A stretch of DNA of 64,000 nucleotides from DASSJT01 sp963715025 (GTDB lineage: Bacteria > Actinomycetota > Actinomycetes > Actinomycetales > Dermatophilaceae). The DNA lies in NCBI GenBank assembly GCA_963715025.1, contig CAVQQQ010000004.1:62001-126000 (forward strand), read 5' to 3'. Of the stretch, positions 53,479-62,208 are shown in pieces. Position 1 is the stretch's first letter. Each line of letters begins with the position of its first letter. A program made the position numbers and the translations under genes. The notes beneath the pieces were generated by a model. It searched no databases and was not told the origin of the DNA. It saw nothing but the letters and a program-made list of their open reading frames with translations.

Positions 53479-54918
53479 ATGCCGGAGAGTCCAGACCTTG
53501 CCTATCCCCCCTCCCGAGTCGAGATGCGGGTCGAACATGACTCCATGGGCGAGGTGCAGGTGCCCGTGGCGGCGCTCTACGGCGCCCAGACGGCGCGGGC
53601 GGTCGAGAACTTCCCGATCTCGGGGCAGCCTGTGCCTGCCCAGGTGGTGCATGCCCTCGCACTGGTCAAGAAGGCTGCGGCGACCGCCAACCGCGAGCTG
53701 GGCGTGCTTGATGCCGCGCGCTCGGAGGCTATCGCCGTTGCGGCCCAGGAGGTGGCCGAGGGGAGGCATGACTCCCACTTCCCCATCGACGTCTTCCAGA
53801 CCGGCTCGGGCACCTCGACCAACATGAATGCCAATGAGGTCATCGGCCGGCTGGCCCACCTGGCCTCCGGGCTCGAGGTCCACCCCAACGACCACGTCAA
53901 CGCCGGGCAGTCCAGCAACGACACGTTTCCGAGCGCCGTGCGCATCGCGGCCACCCTCGCGGCGCGGCGCGAGCTGGTGCCGGCGCTGCTCCACCTGGCG
54001 ACCAGCCTGCGGGGTCGGGAGGAGGCCTTCGCCGACATCGTGAAGGCCGGGCGGACCCACCTGATGGACGCGGTCCCGGTGACGCTCGGGCAGGAGTTCG
54101 GGGGCTTCCGGCGGCAGGTCGAGCTGGGCGCCGAGCGCGTTCTGGTCGCCAGCCAGGCAACAGCGGAGCTGCCCCTCGGCGGCACCGCCGCCGGCACAGG
54201 CCTCAACGCCGCCCCGGGTTTCGCCGCACGAGTCATCGAGCTGGTGTCGCAGGAGACCGGCGTGGAGTTCCGGGAGGCGGAGAACCACTTCGAGGCGCAG
54301 TCCGCCCAGGACGCCGTCGTCGAGCTCAGCGGAGCCATGAAGGTCGTGGCGGTCAGCCTCACCAAGATCTGCAACGACCTGCGCTGGATGTCATCGGGCC
54401 CACGTGCCGGGCTCGGCGAGATCCACCTCCCCGATCTCCAGCCGGGCTCGAGCATCATGCCCGGCAAGGTCAACCCGGTCGTCTGCGAGGCCACCCTGAT
54501 GGTGTGCGCCCAGGTGATCGGCAACGACGCGGCGATCACGACAGCCGGGGCGGCAGGGAACTTCGAGCTCAACGTCATGCTGCCGGTGCTCGCGCGGAAC
54601 GTCGTCGAGTCGGCGACCCTGCTGGCAAGCAGCGCCCGCCTCCTGGCCGACCGGTGCGTCGACGGCATAGAGGCCGATGCGGAGCGCTGTCTGGACCTCG
54701 CGGAGGGCAGCCCGGCGATCGTGACCCCGCTCAACCGCTACATCGGCTACGAGGCGGCCGCTGCCGTGGTGAAGCAGTCGCTTCGCGAGCACCGGTCGAT
54801 CCGGGAGGTCGTCATCGACCGGGGCCACGTGGCCAGCGGGGAGCTCACCGAGCAGCAGCTCGACGAGGCGCTCGACGTGCTCGCCATGGCGCGGCCGGCT
54901 CAGCGGGCAAGTCGATGA
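53479..54918 (+). CDS. fumC: Class II fumarate hydratase
   Basis: A 479-residue fumarase of the TCA cycle. The signature GSSIMPGKVNPVVCEA is intact, as are TGSGTSTNMNANEV and AGQSSNDTFPS. The N-terminal 15 residues are extra to MRVEHDSMGEVQVP, so a later start is possible. The start codon ATG 53479 lies inside a copy of the recurrent GTATGCC motif (53477-53483). Confidence 0.96.
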   Translation: MPESPDLAYPPSRVEMRVEHDSMGEVQVPVAALYGAQTARAVENFPISGQPVPAQVVHALALVKKAAATANRELGVLDAARSEAIAVAAQEVAEGRHDSHFPIDVFQTGSGTSTNMNANEVIGRLAHLASGLEVHPNDHVNAGQSSNDTFPSAVRIAATLAARRELVPALLHLATSLRGREEAFADIVKAGRTHLMDAVPVTLGQEFGGFRRQVELGAERVLVASQATAELPLGGTAAGTGLNAAPGFAARVIELVSQETGVEFREAENHFEAQSAQDAVVELSGAMKVVAVSLTKICNDLRWMSSGPRAGLGEIHLPDLQPGSSIMPGKVNPVVCEATLMVCAQVIGNDAAITTAGAAGNFELNVMLPVLARNVVESATLLASSARLLADRCVDGIEADAERCLDLAEGSPAIVTPLNRYIGYEAAAAVVKQSLREHRSIREVVIDRGHVASGELTEQQLDEALDVLAMARPAQRASR

Positions 54919-54919
54919 A

Positions 54920-55660
54920 TCAGTACCAGCCGGTCGCCTGCGAGTGCGCCCACGCGCTGCACGGCGTGCCGTAGATCTGGCTGATGTAGTTGAGCCCCCA
55001 CTTGATCTGGGTGGCGGGGTTGGTGCGCCAGTCGGAGGCGACCGTGGCCATCTTCGAGCCCGGCAGCGCCTGCGGTATGCCGTAGGCGCCCGACGAGGGG
55101 TTGTACGCCTGGTAGTTCCAGCCGGACTCCTTGGTCCACAGCGAGTCGAGGCAGGAGAACTGGGTGCTGCCGCCCCAGCCGTAGTCGAGCATCAGCAGCT
55201 TCGCGACGCTCCTGGGGTCGGCGATGGCGTTTGCGATGATGGCCGCCTGCTTGGCCAGGAGCTCCTTGCGGGCCTTCTCGCGGGCGGCGCGGTCGGCCGC
55301 CTCCTTGCGGGCTTTCGCCGCGGCTTCCGCAGCCGCAGCGGCCTCGAGCCGCTGGCGCTCCCCGAGGGCGGAACGGGAGACATTGGCTGCGCTGCGGTCG
55401 GCGATCAGGCGCGAGGCGTCTTCGATGGCGGCGTCGGACTGCTCGTTGGCCTGCGAGATCGCCTCGTTGCTGAGCGTGAAAGACGCGGCCGTCGCGGTGC
55501 CCTTGCCCCCGGCGGTGACCCCGGCGGCAGTCGTCGCGACAACGGCGAGGGCCAGGCTCGACGTGACTGCTGGCTTTCCTAGTGCTTTGCCCAGAACGGC
55601 TGATCTGGGGGCTGGTGCTTTTGCGTGACGGGGGCGGTGGCGACCCTCGTACTGGCTCAT
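54920..55660 (-). CDS. Exported lytic transglycosylase
   Basis: A 246-residue secreted protein. A basic start (SQYEGRHRPRHAK) and a hydrophobic export segment (SSLALAVVATTAAGVTAG) are followed by an Ala/Arg/Glu-rich coiled region (about residues 95-150). The C-terminal SLT-like domain reads LDSLWTKESGWNYQAYNPSS then GAYGIPQALPGSKM and NPATQIKWGLNYISQIYG, with Glu in KESGW as the catalytic residue. It cleaves peptidoglycan glycan strands. ATG 55660 has a good GGAGGAC. The leader holds five consecutive stem-loops. Confidence 0.9.
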   Translation of the reverse strand: MSQYEGRHRPRHAKAPAPRSAVLGKALGKPAVTSSLALAVVATTAAGVTAGGKGTATAASFTLSNEAISQANEQSDAAIEDASRLIADRSAANVSRSALGERQRLEAAAAAEAAAKARKEAADRAAREKARKELLAKQAAIIANAIADPRSVAKLLMLDYGWGGSTQFSCLDSLWTKESGWNYQAYNPSSGAYGIPQALPGSKMATVASDWRTNPATQIKWGLNYISQIYGTPCSAWAHSQATGWY

Positions 55661-55675
55661 GCGTGTCCTCCATCT

Positions 55676-55848
55676 GGAGCCACCCAGGGGGTGATGGCTC
55701 CGGTGGGTTATCCAGGGGGAGATAACCCCAGAGAAGCCACCCAGGGGAGGCGACTTCTGGCCGTTCAACACCCGGCCTCAGGGGTTGGCCGGGTGTTTAT
55801 GAAACCGAGACCTTACCGCAGAGTCACGCCTGATGGGGAGACCCTGCG
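55676..55848 (-). promoter_or_regulatory. Array of five stem-loops in the transglycosylase leader
   Basis: Reading toward the gene (minus strand): stem 55817-55848 (9-base arms, loop with UCCCCAUCAGG), stem 55767-55797 (11-base arms, loop AACCCCUGA), 55733-55757 (9 pairs with U-G, loop UCCCCUG), 55705-55728 (8 pairs, loop UCCCCCUG) and 55676-55701 (about 9 pairs, loop ACCCCCUG). The last four share CCCCUG in the loop while their stems differ. Spacers of the last three are three to nine bases. The array ends just before the GGAGGA ribosome-binding site. The 55767 hairpin could alternatively be a terminator. Confidence 0.65.
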
Positions 55849-55860
55849 ATGTGGCTCATT

Positions 55861-55904
55861 CGTGTCGGGATGATGCGGTTGCGGGGCGCAGCCACCCCGA
55901 CACG
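55861..55904 (-). terminator. Hairpin downstream of phoH
   Basis: CGTGTCGGG (55861-55869) pairs with CCCGACACG (55896-55904). An inner stem GGTTGC/GCAGCC is nested in the loop. It begins 14 bases beyond the phoH stop and is well placed to end that transcript; there is no U-tract. Confidence 0.55.
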
Positions 55905-55917
55905 AGTGACCACCATG

Positions 55918-57351
55918 TCAGACCTCGACGCCTCCTTCAAGCAGGTCGGTCACCAATGCGGCGATCGGGCTGCGCTCGCTTCGGTTGAGGGTCACGTGCG
56001 CGAAAAGGGGGTGCCCCTTGAGCGCCTCGATGACCGCGGCGACGCCGTCGTGGCGGCCGACGCGGAGGTTGTCGCGCTGGGCCACGTCGTGGGTGAGCAC
56101 CACCCGCGAGTTCTGGCCGATGCGCGACAGCACGGTGAGCAGCACGTTGCGCTCCAGCGACTGCGCCTCGTCGACGATGACGAACGCGTCGTGCAGCGAG
56201 CGCCCCCGGATGTGCGTCAGCGGCATCACCTCGAGCATGCCGCGGTCGAGCACCTCCTCGACGACCTCGCGGGACACGAGGGCGCCCAGGGTGTCGAAGA
56301 CCGCCTGGGCCCACGGGCCCATCTTCTCGGCCTCGCTGCCCGGGAGGTAGCCGAGCTCCTGGCCGCCCACGGCATACAGCGGGCGGAACACGACCACACG
56401 GCGGTGCTGGCGCCGTTCCATGACCGCCTCGAGGCCAGCACACAGCGCGAGCGCGCTCTTGCCTGTGCCGGCCCGGCCTCCGAGGCTGACGATGCCCACA
56501 TCCGGGTCCAGCAGGAGGTCGAGGGCGATCCGCTGCTCGGCGCTGCGCCCGTGGAGCCCGAACGCGTCCCGGTCTCCCCGGACGAGGCGGACGTGCTTGT
56601 CCGCGCCGACCCGGCCCAAACCGCTGCCGCGCGGCGAGATCAGCTTGAGTCCGGTGTGGCACGGCAGCTCGGCGGCCACGACATTCTCCAGCCGGCCATG
56701 CTCGTAGAGGTTGTCCATCTCCTCCACGCTCACGTCCAGATCGGCCATGCCCGTCCAGCCGGAGTCGACGGCCAGCTCAGCGCGGTATTCCTGCGCCACC
56801 AGACCCACTGCCGAGGCCTTCACCCGCATCGGCAGGTCCTTGCTGACCACCGTGACGTCGCAGCCCTCGTTGGCGAGGTTCTTGGCGACTGACAGGATGC
56901 GGGTGTCGTTGTCTCCGAGGCGGAAGCCCGCCGGCAGTGCCATCGGGTCGGTGTGGTTGAGCTCGACGCGCAGCGACCCCCCCTCGTCGCCGACCGGCAC
57001 GGGTGCATCGAGGCGGCCATGGGTGACCCTCAGGTCATCGAGCATCCGCAGGGCGGTTCGGGCGAAGTAGCCAAGCTCGGGATGGTGGCGCTTGCCCTCC
57101 AGCTCGCTCACCACCACTACCGGCACGACTACTTCGTGCTCCTTGAACCGCACCATGGCCCGGGGGTCGGACAGCAGGACGGAGGTGTCGAGAACATACG
57201 TCTTGGATGCCGGTGGGCAGGCGTGCGCTGACTCTTTCCGCTTGGTCTTCGTGGCCTTCGCCGGGGCGGTGTGAGCCGCTGCGCCCAGGGTGCTCCGGGA
57301 CGCGGGCGATTCGGAGGAGGGACGAGCCGTTCGGCTGGGTGTCGAGGCCAT
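55918..57351 (-). CDS. PhoH family protein with N-terminal PIN domain (PhoH2 type)
   Basis: A 477-residue protein. After a basic, variable N-terminus (residues 1-45), a PIN nuclease domain begins KTYVLDTSVLLSDP and includes LGDNDTRILSVAKNL, with the acidic metal ligands. The PhoH ATPase follows with Walker A SLGGRAGTGKSALALCAG and Walker B FVIVDEAQSLE. PhoH2 proteins in mycobacteria are reported RNA helicase/ribonucleases. ATG 57351 was taken; a later start near the PIN domain is possible. Confidence 0.93.
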   Translation of the reverse strand: MASTPSRTARPSSESPASRSTLGAAAHTAPAKATKTKRKESAHACPPASKTYVLDTSVLLSDPRAMVRFKEHEVVVPVVVVSELEGKRHHPELGYFARTALRMLDDLRVTHGRLDAPVPVGDEGGSLRVELNHTDPMALPAGFRLGDNDTRILSVAKNLANEGCDVTVVSKDLPMRVKASAVGLVAQEYRAELAVDSGWTGMADLDVSVEEMDNLYEHGRLENVVAAELPCHTGLKLISPRGSGLGRVGADKHVRLVRGDRDAFGLHGRSAEQRIALDLLLDPDVGIVSLGGRAGTGKSALALCAGLEAVMERRQHRRVVVFRPLYAVGGQELGYLPGSEAEKMGPWAQAVFDTLGALVSREVVEEVLDRGMLEVMPLTHIRGRSLHDAFVIVDEAQSLERNVLLTVLSRIGQNSRVVLTHDVAQRDNLRVGRHDGVAAVIEALKGHPLFAHVTLNRSERSPIAALVTDLLEGGVEV

Positions 57352-57653
57352 TCTGACTCCTTGGCACAGCGCGCGCTGTGGCGCGGTGCGCCTACTCGCG
57401 GGCGAAGTGCCGGGACCTGGCCCGATCTCGGCGATCGGGCCGGGTCCGGCCCTCCTGCCGGAGCGGTCTGTGCTCCTTCACGTCGGGCCTCCCGAGCGCG
57501 GTGCGGGTGCGTCGCGCTAGTCCGACGGTACGTCCCACGCCGGTTCCTGTCGCGCTGATCGGCTGCGTGTCCGCAGAGTTCACAGCACCGTCACATACCC
57601 CGGTACTCGGTCGCTGCGGATTACATGCGACGGCGCAGCAAGCCGCGCCGGTG
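57352..57653. other. Intergenic region between uppS-type gene and phoH
   Basis: About 300 bases without a gene. CCCGATC/GATCGGG at 57421-57439 forms a seven-base stem with a five-base loop and could end the prenyl-synthase transcript. The phoH promoter must lie in the left part but no clear element is visible. Confidence 0.4.
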
Positions 57654-58415
57654 TCAGGAGCCGAAGCGACGGTTGCGCTCGGCGTAGGCGCGCAGGGCGC
57701 GCAGGAAGTCGACGTGCCGGAAGTCGGGCCAGTAGGCCTCGCAGAAGTAGAACTCGCTGTGGGCGCTCTGCCAGAGCAGGAAACCCGAGAGGCGCTGCTC
57801 CCCCGAGGTGCGGATCACCAGGTCGGGGTCGGGCTGGCCCTTCGTGTAGAGGTGCTCGGCGATGTGCTCGACCTGGAGTGTCTCGGCGAGCTCCTCAATG
57901 GTGGTGCCGTTCGCCGCGTGGGCGACGAGCATGGACCGGACGGCATCCGTGATCTCCTGGCGGCCGCCGTAGCCGACGGCGACGTTGACCGTCATGCCGT
58001 CGACCGCCTCGGTGAGGTCGGCGGCCTCCTTGAGCCGCTGCGCCGTTGCCGTGGGCAGCAGGTCGAGGGAGCCCACCGGGTTGATCCGCCAGCGCCTGGT
58101 CTCGGCGAGGTCGGTCACGGCGTTCTCGATGATGGTGAGCAGCGGGGCCAGCTCGGCCGCCGGCCGGTTGAGGTTGTCGGTCGACAGGAGCCAGAGGGTG
58201 ACGATCTCGACCCGGGCGTCCTCGCACCAGCCGAGGAAGTTCGCGATGTTGTCCGCTCCGGCCTGGTGGCCTTCCTTGGTGCCCGCGCCTCGAGCCCGCG
58301 CCCAGCGCCGGTTGCCATCCAGCATGACCCCCACGTGGCGTGGAACCGGCTCCTTGGCGAGACGGCGGCTCAACCGGCGCTCGTACGCGGCATAGAGCAG
58401 GTCGTTCAACCCCAT
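57654..58415 (-). CDS. Isoprenyl transferase (cis-prenyl diphosphate synthase)
   Basis: A 253-residue UppS-family enzyme. HVGVMLDGNRRWAR holds the catalytic Asp, VTLWLLSTDNLNRP follows, and the C-terminal VIRTSGEQRLSGFLLWQSAHSEFYF is diagnostic. It elongates allylic diphosphates in cis to carriers such as undecaprenyl or decaprenyl phosphate. Actinobacteria usually have two such genes; this looks like the short-chain (Rv1086-like) group by its SRRL..EPVPRHV start, but product length cannot be read off. Confidence 0.93.
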   Translation of the reverse strand: MGLNDLLYAAYERRLSRRLAKEPVPRHVGVMLDGNRRWARARGAGTKEGHQAGADNIANFLGWCEDARVEIVTLWLLSTDNLNRPAAELAPLLTIIENAVTDLAETRRWRINPVGSLDLLPTATAQRLKEAADLTEAVDGMTVNVAVGYGGRQEITDAVRSMLVAHAANGTTIEELAETLQVEHIAEHLYTKGQPDPDLVIRTSGEQRLSGFLLWQSAHSEFYFCEAYWPDFRHVDFLRALRAYAERNRRFGS

Positions 58416-58527
58416 GGGCTCACTCCTTGGTCCGGCGCGCGCGTCGCGAGTGAGTGCCGCGCGGGCCTCGACAACGCTACTCCAGCCGCCAAGGGGCCGA
58501 CCCAGTCAGAGAGCGGCGCGGCACGCA

Positions 58528-58563
58528 AACCTACTAGCCGTAAGTTACGAAACCGTAGGTTAC
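58528..58563. promoter_or_regulatory. Repeat-rich operator region upstream of hemolysin III gene
   Basis: Two direct repeats CCGTAAGTTAC (58538-58548) and CCGTAGGTTAC (58553-58563) are 15 bases apart. An inverted pair AACCTAC/GTAGGTT spans 58528-58561. The second repeat ends ten bases before ATG 58574. The A/T content stands out against the surroundings, and TAAGTTACG resembles half-sites of TetR-type operators. A repressor binding here would overlap the promoter. Confidence 0.55.
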
Positions 58564-58573
58564 AGTGTGGCCC

Positions 58574-59275
58574 ATGCGATCTGAGCCCCATCCCCACGTG
58601 CTTCCGCACGACGGCCCGATCGAGTCCATGGTGGCTGCGGTCAAGCCCCGCCTGCGCGGATGGCTGCACGCCGGCATGGTGCCGCTCACCGTGGCCGCCG
58701 GCATCGTCCTGATCGCCCTCGCCCCCTCGACTCCGGCGCGGATCGCCGCGGCCGTGTTCTCCGGGACGGCATGGCTGCTCTTCGGCACGTCCGCGGTCTA
58801 CCACCGCGGGAACTGGTCACCGCGGGTGGCCGGCGTGCTGAAGCGGCTCGACCACTCCAACATCTTCCTCATCATCGCGGGCAGCTACACCCCGTTCGCC
58901 CTGCTCCTGCCCGGGAGCGACGCCCGCACGATGCTGGCCATCGTGTGGGGAGGTGCGGTCGCCGGTGTGCTGTTCCGGGTCCTGTGGGTAGGGGCGCCGC
59001 GCTGGCTCTACACCCCGGTCTATGTGGCGCTGGGCTGGGTGGCCGTGTTCTACCTCGGTCCGCTGCTGCAACGTGGAGGCGTCGCGATCGTGACTCTCAT
59101 CGCCGTCGGCGGTCTGCTGTACACCCTCGGCGCAGTCGTCTACGGCATCAAGCGCCCCAACCCGTCGCCGCGGTGGTTCGGCTTCCACGAGATCTTCCAT
59201 GCCCTGACCATCGCGGCCTTCACCGTGCACTATGTCGCGGCGTCGATCACCCTCTACGGCACGACCTCTGCATAG
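58574..59275 (+). CDS. Hemolysin III / TrhA family membrane protein
   Basis: A 233-residue protein with seven hydrophobic segments of the PAQR/hemolysin III family. SAVYHRGNWSPRVAGVLKRLDHS carries the first conserved metal-binding His and the Asp-His pair, and the last is in FHEIFHALTIAAFTVHYVAA. Family members act in membrane energetics homeostasis. ATG 58574 is preferred over GTG 58565, since the direct repeats would then stay outside the gene. Confidence 0.9.
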   Translation: MRSEPHPHVLPHDGPIESMVAAVKPRLRGWLHAGMVPLTVAAGIVLIALAPSTPARIAAAVFSGTAWLLFGTSAVYHRGNWSPRVAGVLKRLDHSNIFLIIAGSYTPFALLLPGSDARTMLAIVWGGAVAGVLFRVLWVGAPRWLYTPVYVALGWVAVFYLGPLLQRGGVAIVTLIAVGGLLYTLGAVVYGIKRPNPSPRWFGFHEIFHALTIAAFTVHYVAASITLYGTTSA

Positions 59276-59343
59276 GCCCTGAGTCATACCAGCCCTGGCC
59301 GGCCCAGGGGACTCGGCCAACTCTCCCCCAGCCCAGCCGCCGC

Positions 59344-59718
59344 TCAGGCGGTCTCCCAGAGCCCGATCACGTTGCCCTCCGGGTCGGTGAAGTAGGCGGT
59401 GAAGCCCATCTCTCCGACCGGCATCCGTCCCTGGACCACTGAGCCCCCGCGCTCCACCACCTGTGCCAAGGTCGCGTCGAGGTCCTCGACGTCGATGACC
59501 ACCAGAGGGTGACCGAGGGGAGCTCCCCGCTGCCCCATGCCCCCGTTGATGAAGCCGGGCTCGGTGGCGCCCTGCTCCCCGGTGGGACCCGTGGTGACCA
59601 GCGTGTAGTCCATGCCGGGGACGTCCTCCAGCCCCCAGCCGAACAGCTCGCCGTAGAACGACCGCGCCCTGGCGCCGTCGTCGAAGGGGATCTCGAAATG
59701 CACGACACGACCGCTCAT
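59344..59718 (-). CDS. VOC family protein (glyoxalase/bleomycin resistance fold)
   Basis: A 124-residue single VOC module. GRVVHFEIPFDDGARARSFY opens the first half, and FTAYFTDPEGNVIGLWE closes the second, with His and Glu positions suited to metal binding. ATG 59718 is chosen since the conserved strand begins there. The substrate is unknown. Confidence 0.85.
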   Translation of the reverse strand: MSGRVVHFEIPFDDGARARSFYGELFGWGLEDVPGMDYTLVTTGPTGEQGATEPGFINGGMGQRGAPLGHPLVVIDVEDLDATLAQVVERGGSVVQGRMPVGEMGFTAYFTDPEGNVIGLWETA

Positions 59719-59798
59719 GGCGGACCTCCTGGCTTCGGTGTTCAGGGCCATTGTGGTCGCGATGCACCGTGCCGGACATGGTCCGGACGGCCCGAATC

Positions 59799-60119
59799 CT
59801 AGGCGGGTCGGTCGCCGGGGCGGCCGTCCGCGTCCGCGCCGCCGGCATCGGCGTCGGGTTCGGTTCCGGTGCCAGAGTCGGCCGGCCCGGCATCGCCTTC
59901 CCCCGCGTCCATTTCCCGCGGCGCATCCTGCTCCGAGTGCAGGCCTGCCTGAGTCTCGTCACCCTTGCGGCGCGCCTCGTCCTCCTGCTGGGCCCGGTAG
60001 GACATGCGCCGCATCCGCGCGTTCATGTTGCGCATCAGCAGCCAGAGCGCAATGGCCAGGACAAAGAAGGCGAGGAAGCCGCCCAGGCCGGGTGAGACGG
60101 CGGTGCTCGGAGTGTTCAC
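59799..60119 (-). CDS. Small single-pass membrane protein of unknown function
   Basis: A 106-residue protein: an N-terminal membrane helix (GGFLAFFVLAIALWLLM), a basic segment (RNMNARMRRMSYRAQQ) and an acidic, low-complexity tail rich in Asp, Gly and Ala. It is translationally coupled to mca (GTGA overlap), an arrangement seen in related actinobacteria. No function is known. Confidence 0.75.
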   Translation of the reverse strand: MNTPSTAVSPGLGGFLAFFVLAIALWLLMRNMNARMRRMSYRAQQEDEARRKGDETQAGLHSEQDAPREMDAGEGDAGPADSGTGTEPDADAGGADADGRPGDRPA

Positions 60120-61054
60120 GACGACACCCTGACACGCCCGTCGTAGACCGCATCGCGCGGCACGCCTCGCGCCAGGCGATCGGCCTCGACCGGCGTGTTC
60201 AGCCCGGCGAAGAGGTCGGCTTCGATCGGCTCGATGGGCACGTGGGAGACGGCCGCCTCGAACGTCTCATACGGCCAGACCTCCTGGCGCAGGTCGCGGG
60301 GGACGTCGAAGAACGAGCCGTCGGGGTCGACCTGCGTCGCATGTGCCAGCAGAGCCTGGTCGCGCACGTGGAAGTATTCAGAGCACGCGATGCGGGTGGT
60401 GACCCGGCGCTCCTCGGACTCATCCCACGACGTGAGCCACTCGGCATACCGGCTCTTCATGCCGCGCTCCTCAAGCGCGGAGTGGTACGCGGCGTACTTG
60501 GCGCGCGTGTGGCCCCGGTCGTAGTAGATCTTCAGCGGTTGCCACGGCGAGCCGGCGGTGGGGTATGCCGTGGCGTCGCCGGCCGCTTCGAAGGCAGCCA
60601 TCGAGACGGTGTGGCACATGACGTGGTCGGGGTGGGGATAGCCACCGGTCTCGTCATAGGTGGTCATGACGTGGGGGCGGAACCGGCGCACCTCGCGAAC
60701 CAGAGCCTCGGCGGTGACCTCGATCGGCTCGAGGGCAAAACAGCCCCTCGGGAGCGGCGGCAGCGGGTCACCCTCGGGGAGGCCCGAGTCGACGAAGCCG
60801 AGCCAGGTGTGTCGGATACCGAGGATCTCCTGCGCGCGACGCATCTCGTCGCGGCGGACCTGGGCGATGTCGCGGAGGATGTGCGGGTCGTTCTCCAGCT
60901 TGGGGTTGAGGATGTCGCCCCGCTCGCCGCCCGTACAGGACACGACGAGCACCTCGGCCCCTTCGGCCACGTATTTGGCCATGGTGGCCGCACCTTTGCT
61001 GGACTCGTCGTCGGGGTGGGCGTGCACCGCCATCAGCCGCCACCGGTCAGCCAC
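60116..61054 (-). CDS. mca: Mycothiol S-conjugate amidase
   Basis: A 312-residue PIG-L-fold zinc amidase that splits mycothiol-xenobiotic conjugates into a mercapturic acid and GlcN-inositol. LMAVHAHPDDESSKGAATMA carries the zinc motif plus the Lys that separates Mca from MshB, and HPDHVMCHTV is the second motif. GTG 61054 has AAAGAGG well placed upstream; ATG 61072 is an alternative. It shows that the cell uses mycothiol. Confidence 0.94.
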   Translation of the reverse strand: MADRWRLMAVHAHPDDESSKGAATMAKYVAEGAEVLVVSCTGGERGDILNPKLENDPHILRDIAQVRRDEMRRAQEILGIRHTWLGFVDSGLPEGDPLPPLPRGCFALEPIEVTAEALVREVRRFRPHVMTTYDETGGYPHPDHVMCHTVSMAAFEAAGDATAYPTAGSPWQPLKIYYDRGHTRAKYAAYHSALEERGMKSRYAEWLTSWDESEERRVTTRIACSEYFHVRDQALLAHATQVDPDGSFFDVPRDLRQEVWPYETFEAAVSHVPIEPIEADLFAGLNTPVEADRLARGVPRDAVYDGRVRVSS

Positions 61055-61154
61055 GTGAACAACCTCTTTCATCGATCCCGGAGAATGGCAACCTGACCAT
61101 CCTCTCACTGCGGCCGGACCCGCCGGCCAGTCATATTCCACCGAAGGAACGCCC

Positions 61155-61523
61155 ATGGCACTCCCCCGACCCGCACCCGGCACCGGGAAGTGGTGGGCCA
61201 TCGGCATCGTCGGCTGCCTGGTCGGCGTCGCGGTCGCCGTGTGGTTCGGCGTGGCCGCCACCTGGGGCCAGGTCACCTGGGTCGACACCGGCTACCGGGT
61301 GATCGACGACCGCACGGTCGAGGTCCGCTTCGACGTGCACCGGCCGGCTGGTCAGCAGGTCACCTGCACGGTCCGGGCGCTCGACAAGGGCTTCGGGACG
61401 GTAGGGACCGTCGAGGTCGCGGTGCCAGCCAACGAGCAGCTGGCCGTGGGCATGGTGGTCACGGTGCGCACCACGACCCGGGCGGTCACCGGTGTGGTGC
61501 GGACGTGTGCAGCGGCTCCGTGA
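61155..61523 (+). CDS. DUF4307 family membrane protein
   Basis: A 122-residue protein with one N-terminal helix (WWAIGIVGCLVGVAVAVWFGVAA, reading on to TWGQVTW) and an extracytoplasmic beta-rich domain containing VEVRFDVHRPAGQQVTCTVR and VVRTCAAAP, each with a cysteine. It matches the actinobacterial DUF4307 family, typically found between mca and greA, as here. No function is established. Confidence 0.83.
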   Translation: MALPRPAPGTGKWWAIGIVGCLVGVAVAVWFGVAATWGQVTWVDTGYRVIDDRTVEVRFDVHRPAGQQVTCTVRALDKGFGTVGTVEVAVPANEQLAVGMVVTVRTTTRAVTGVVRTCAAAP

Positions 61524-61716
61524 GCCTGCCTCCAGGCCTTTCGAGAGGCGCTCACCCGTGACAATTTGTTACACTTTCTGCTTCGACATCTCGGGTCTGG
61601 ACCGCATCTCCCCCGGAAATCGCCAGGTGAGGACGGTCCGGACCCTCTTCTGTAGCGCGCTCTACGGCTGCAACCGCACGGCCCGACGCGAAACAGCTAC
61701 CACCAAGGAGTACCAC

Positions 61717-62208
61717 GTGAGCGACATCGCTACCCCGACGGCGAGCTACCTGACCCAGGAGGCCTTCGACCGTCTGAAGGCAGAGCTGGTCCAGCTCTCT
61801 GGCGAGGGCCGCACCGAGATCGCCAAGAAGATCGAGGCGGCGCGCGACGAGGGCGACCTCCGTGAGAACGGCGGCTACCACGCGGCCAAGGAGGAGCAGG
61901 GCAAGATCGAGGCCCGGATCCGCCAGCTCACCCACCTGCTCGAGAACGCCAAGGTCGGCCCCCCGCCGGCAGACGACGGCATCGTCGAGCCGGGCATGGT
62001 CGTGACCGTCGATCTGCTCGGCGACGACCTGACCTTCCTGCTCGGCTCCCGCGAGATCGCCGACTCCGACCTCGAGGTCTACAGCGAGAAGTCCCCGCTG
62101 GGGGCTGCCATCAACGGCAAGCAGGTCGGTGACAAGGCCTCCTACGAGGCGCCCAACGGCAAGAGCATCGACGTCACCATCAAGCGGGCCAAGCCCTACA
62201 CGGGCTGA
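61717..62208 (+). CDS. greA: Transcription elongation factor GreA
   Basis: A 163-residue GreA. The N-terminal coiled coil includes YLTQEAFDRLKAELVQLSGE and the tip motif RDEGDLRENGGYHAAKEEQ, whose acidic residues reach the polymerase active site. The C-terminal FKBP-like domain ends VTIKRAKPYTG. GTG 61717 is preceded by AAGGAG at 61705. It rescues backtracked polymerase. A strong terminator follows. Confidence 0.95.
   Translation: MSDIATPTASYLTQEAFDRLKAELVQLSGEGRTEIAKKIEAARDEGDLRENGGYHAAKEEQGKIEARIRQLTHLLENAKVGPPPADDGIVEPGMVVTVDLLGDDLTFLLGSREIADSDLEVYSEKSPLGAAINGKQVGDKASYEAPNGKSIDVTIKRAKPYTG

Noticed and set aside
55661..55860. c-di-AMP (ydaO) riboswitch upstream of the transglycosylase
   Set aside because: Expected from the gene type, but I cannot find its conserved core elements; the region is better described as separate hairpins. 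Not excluded without a covariance-model search.
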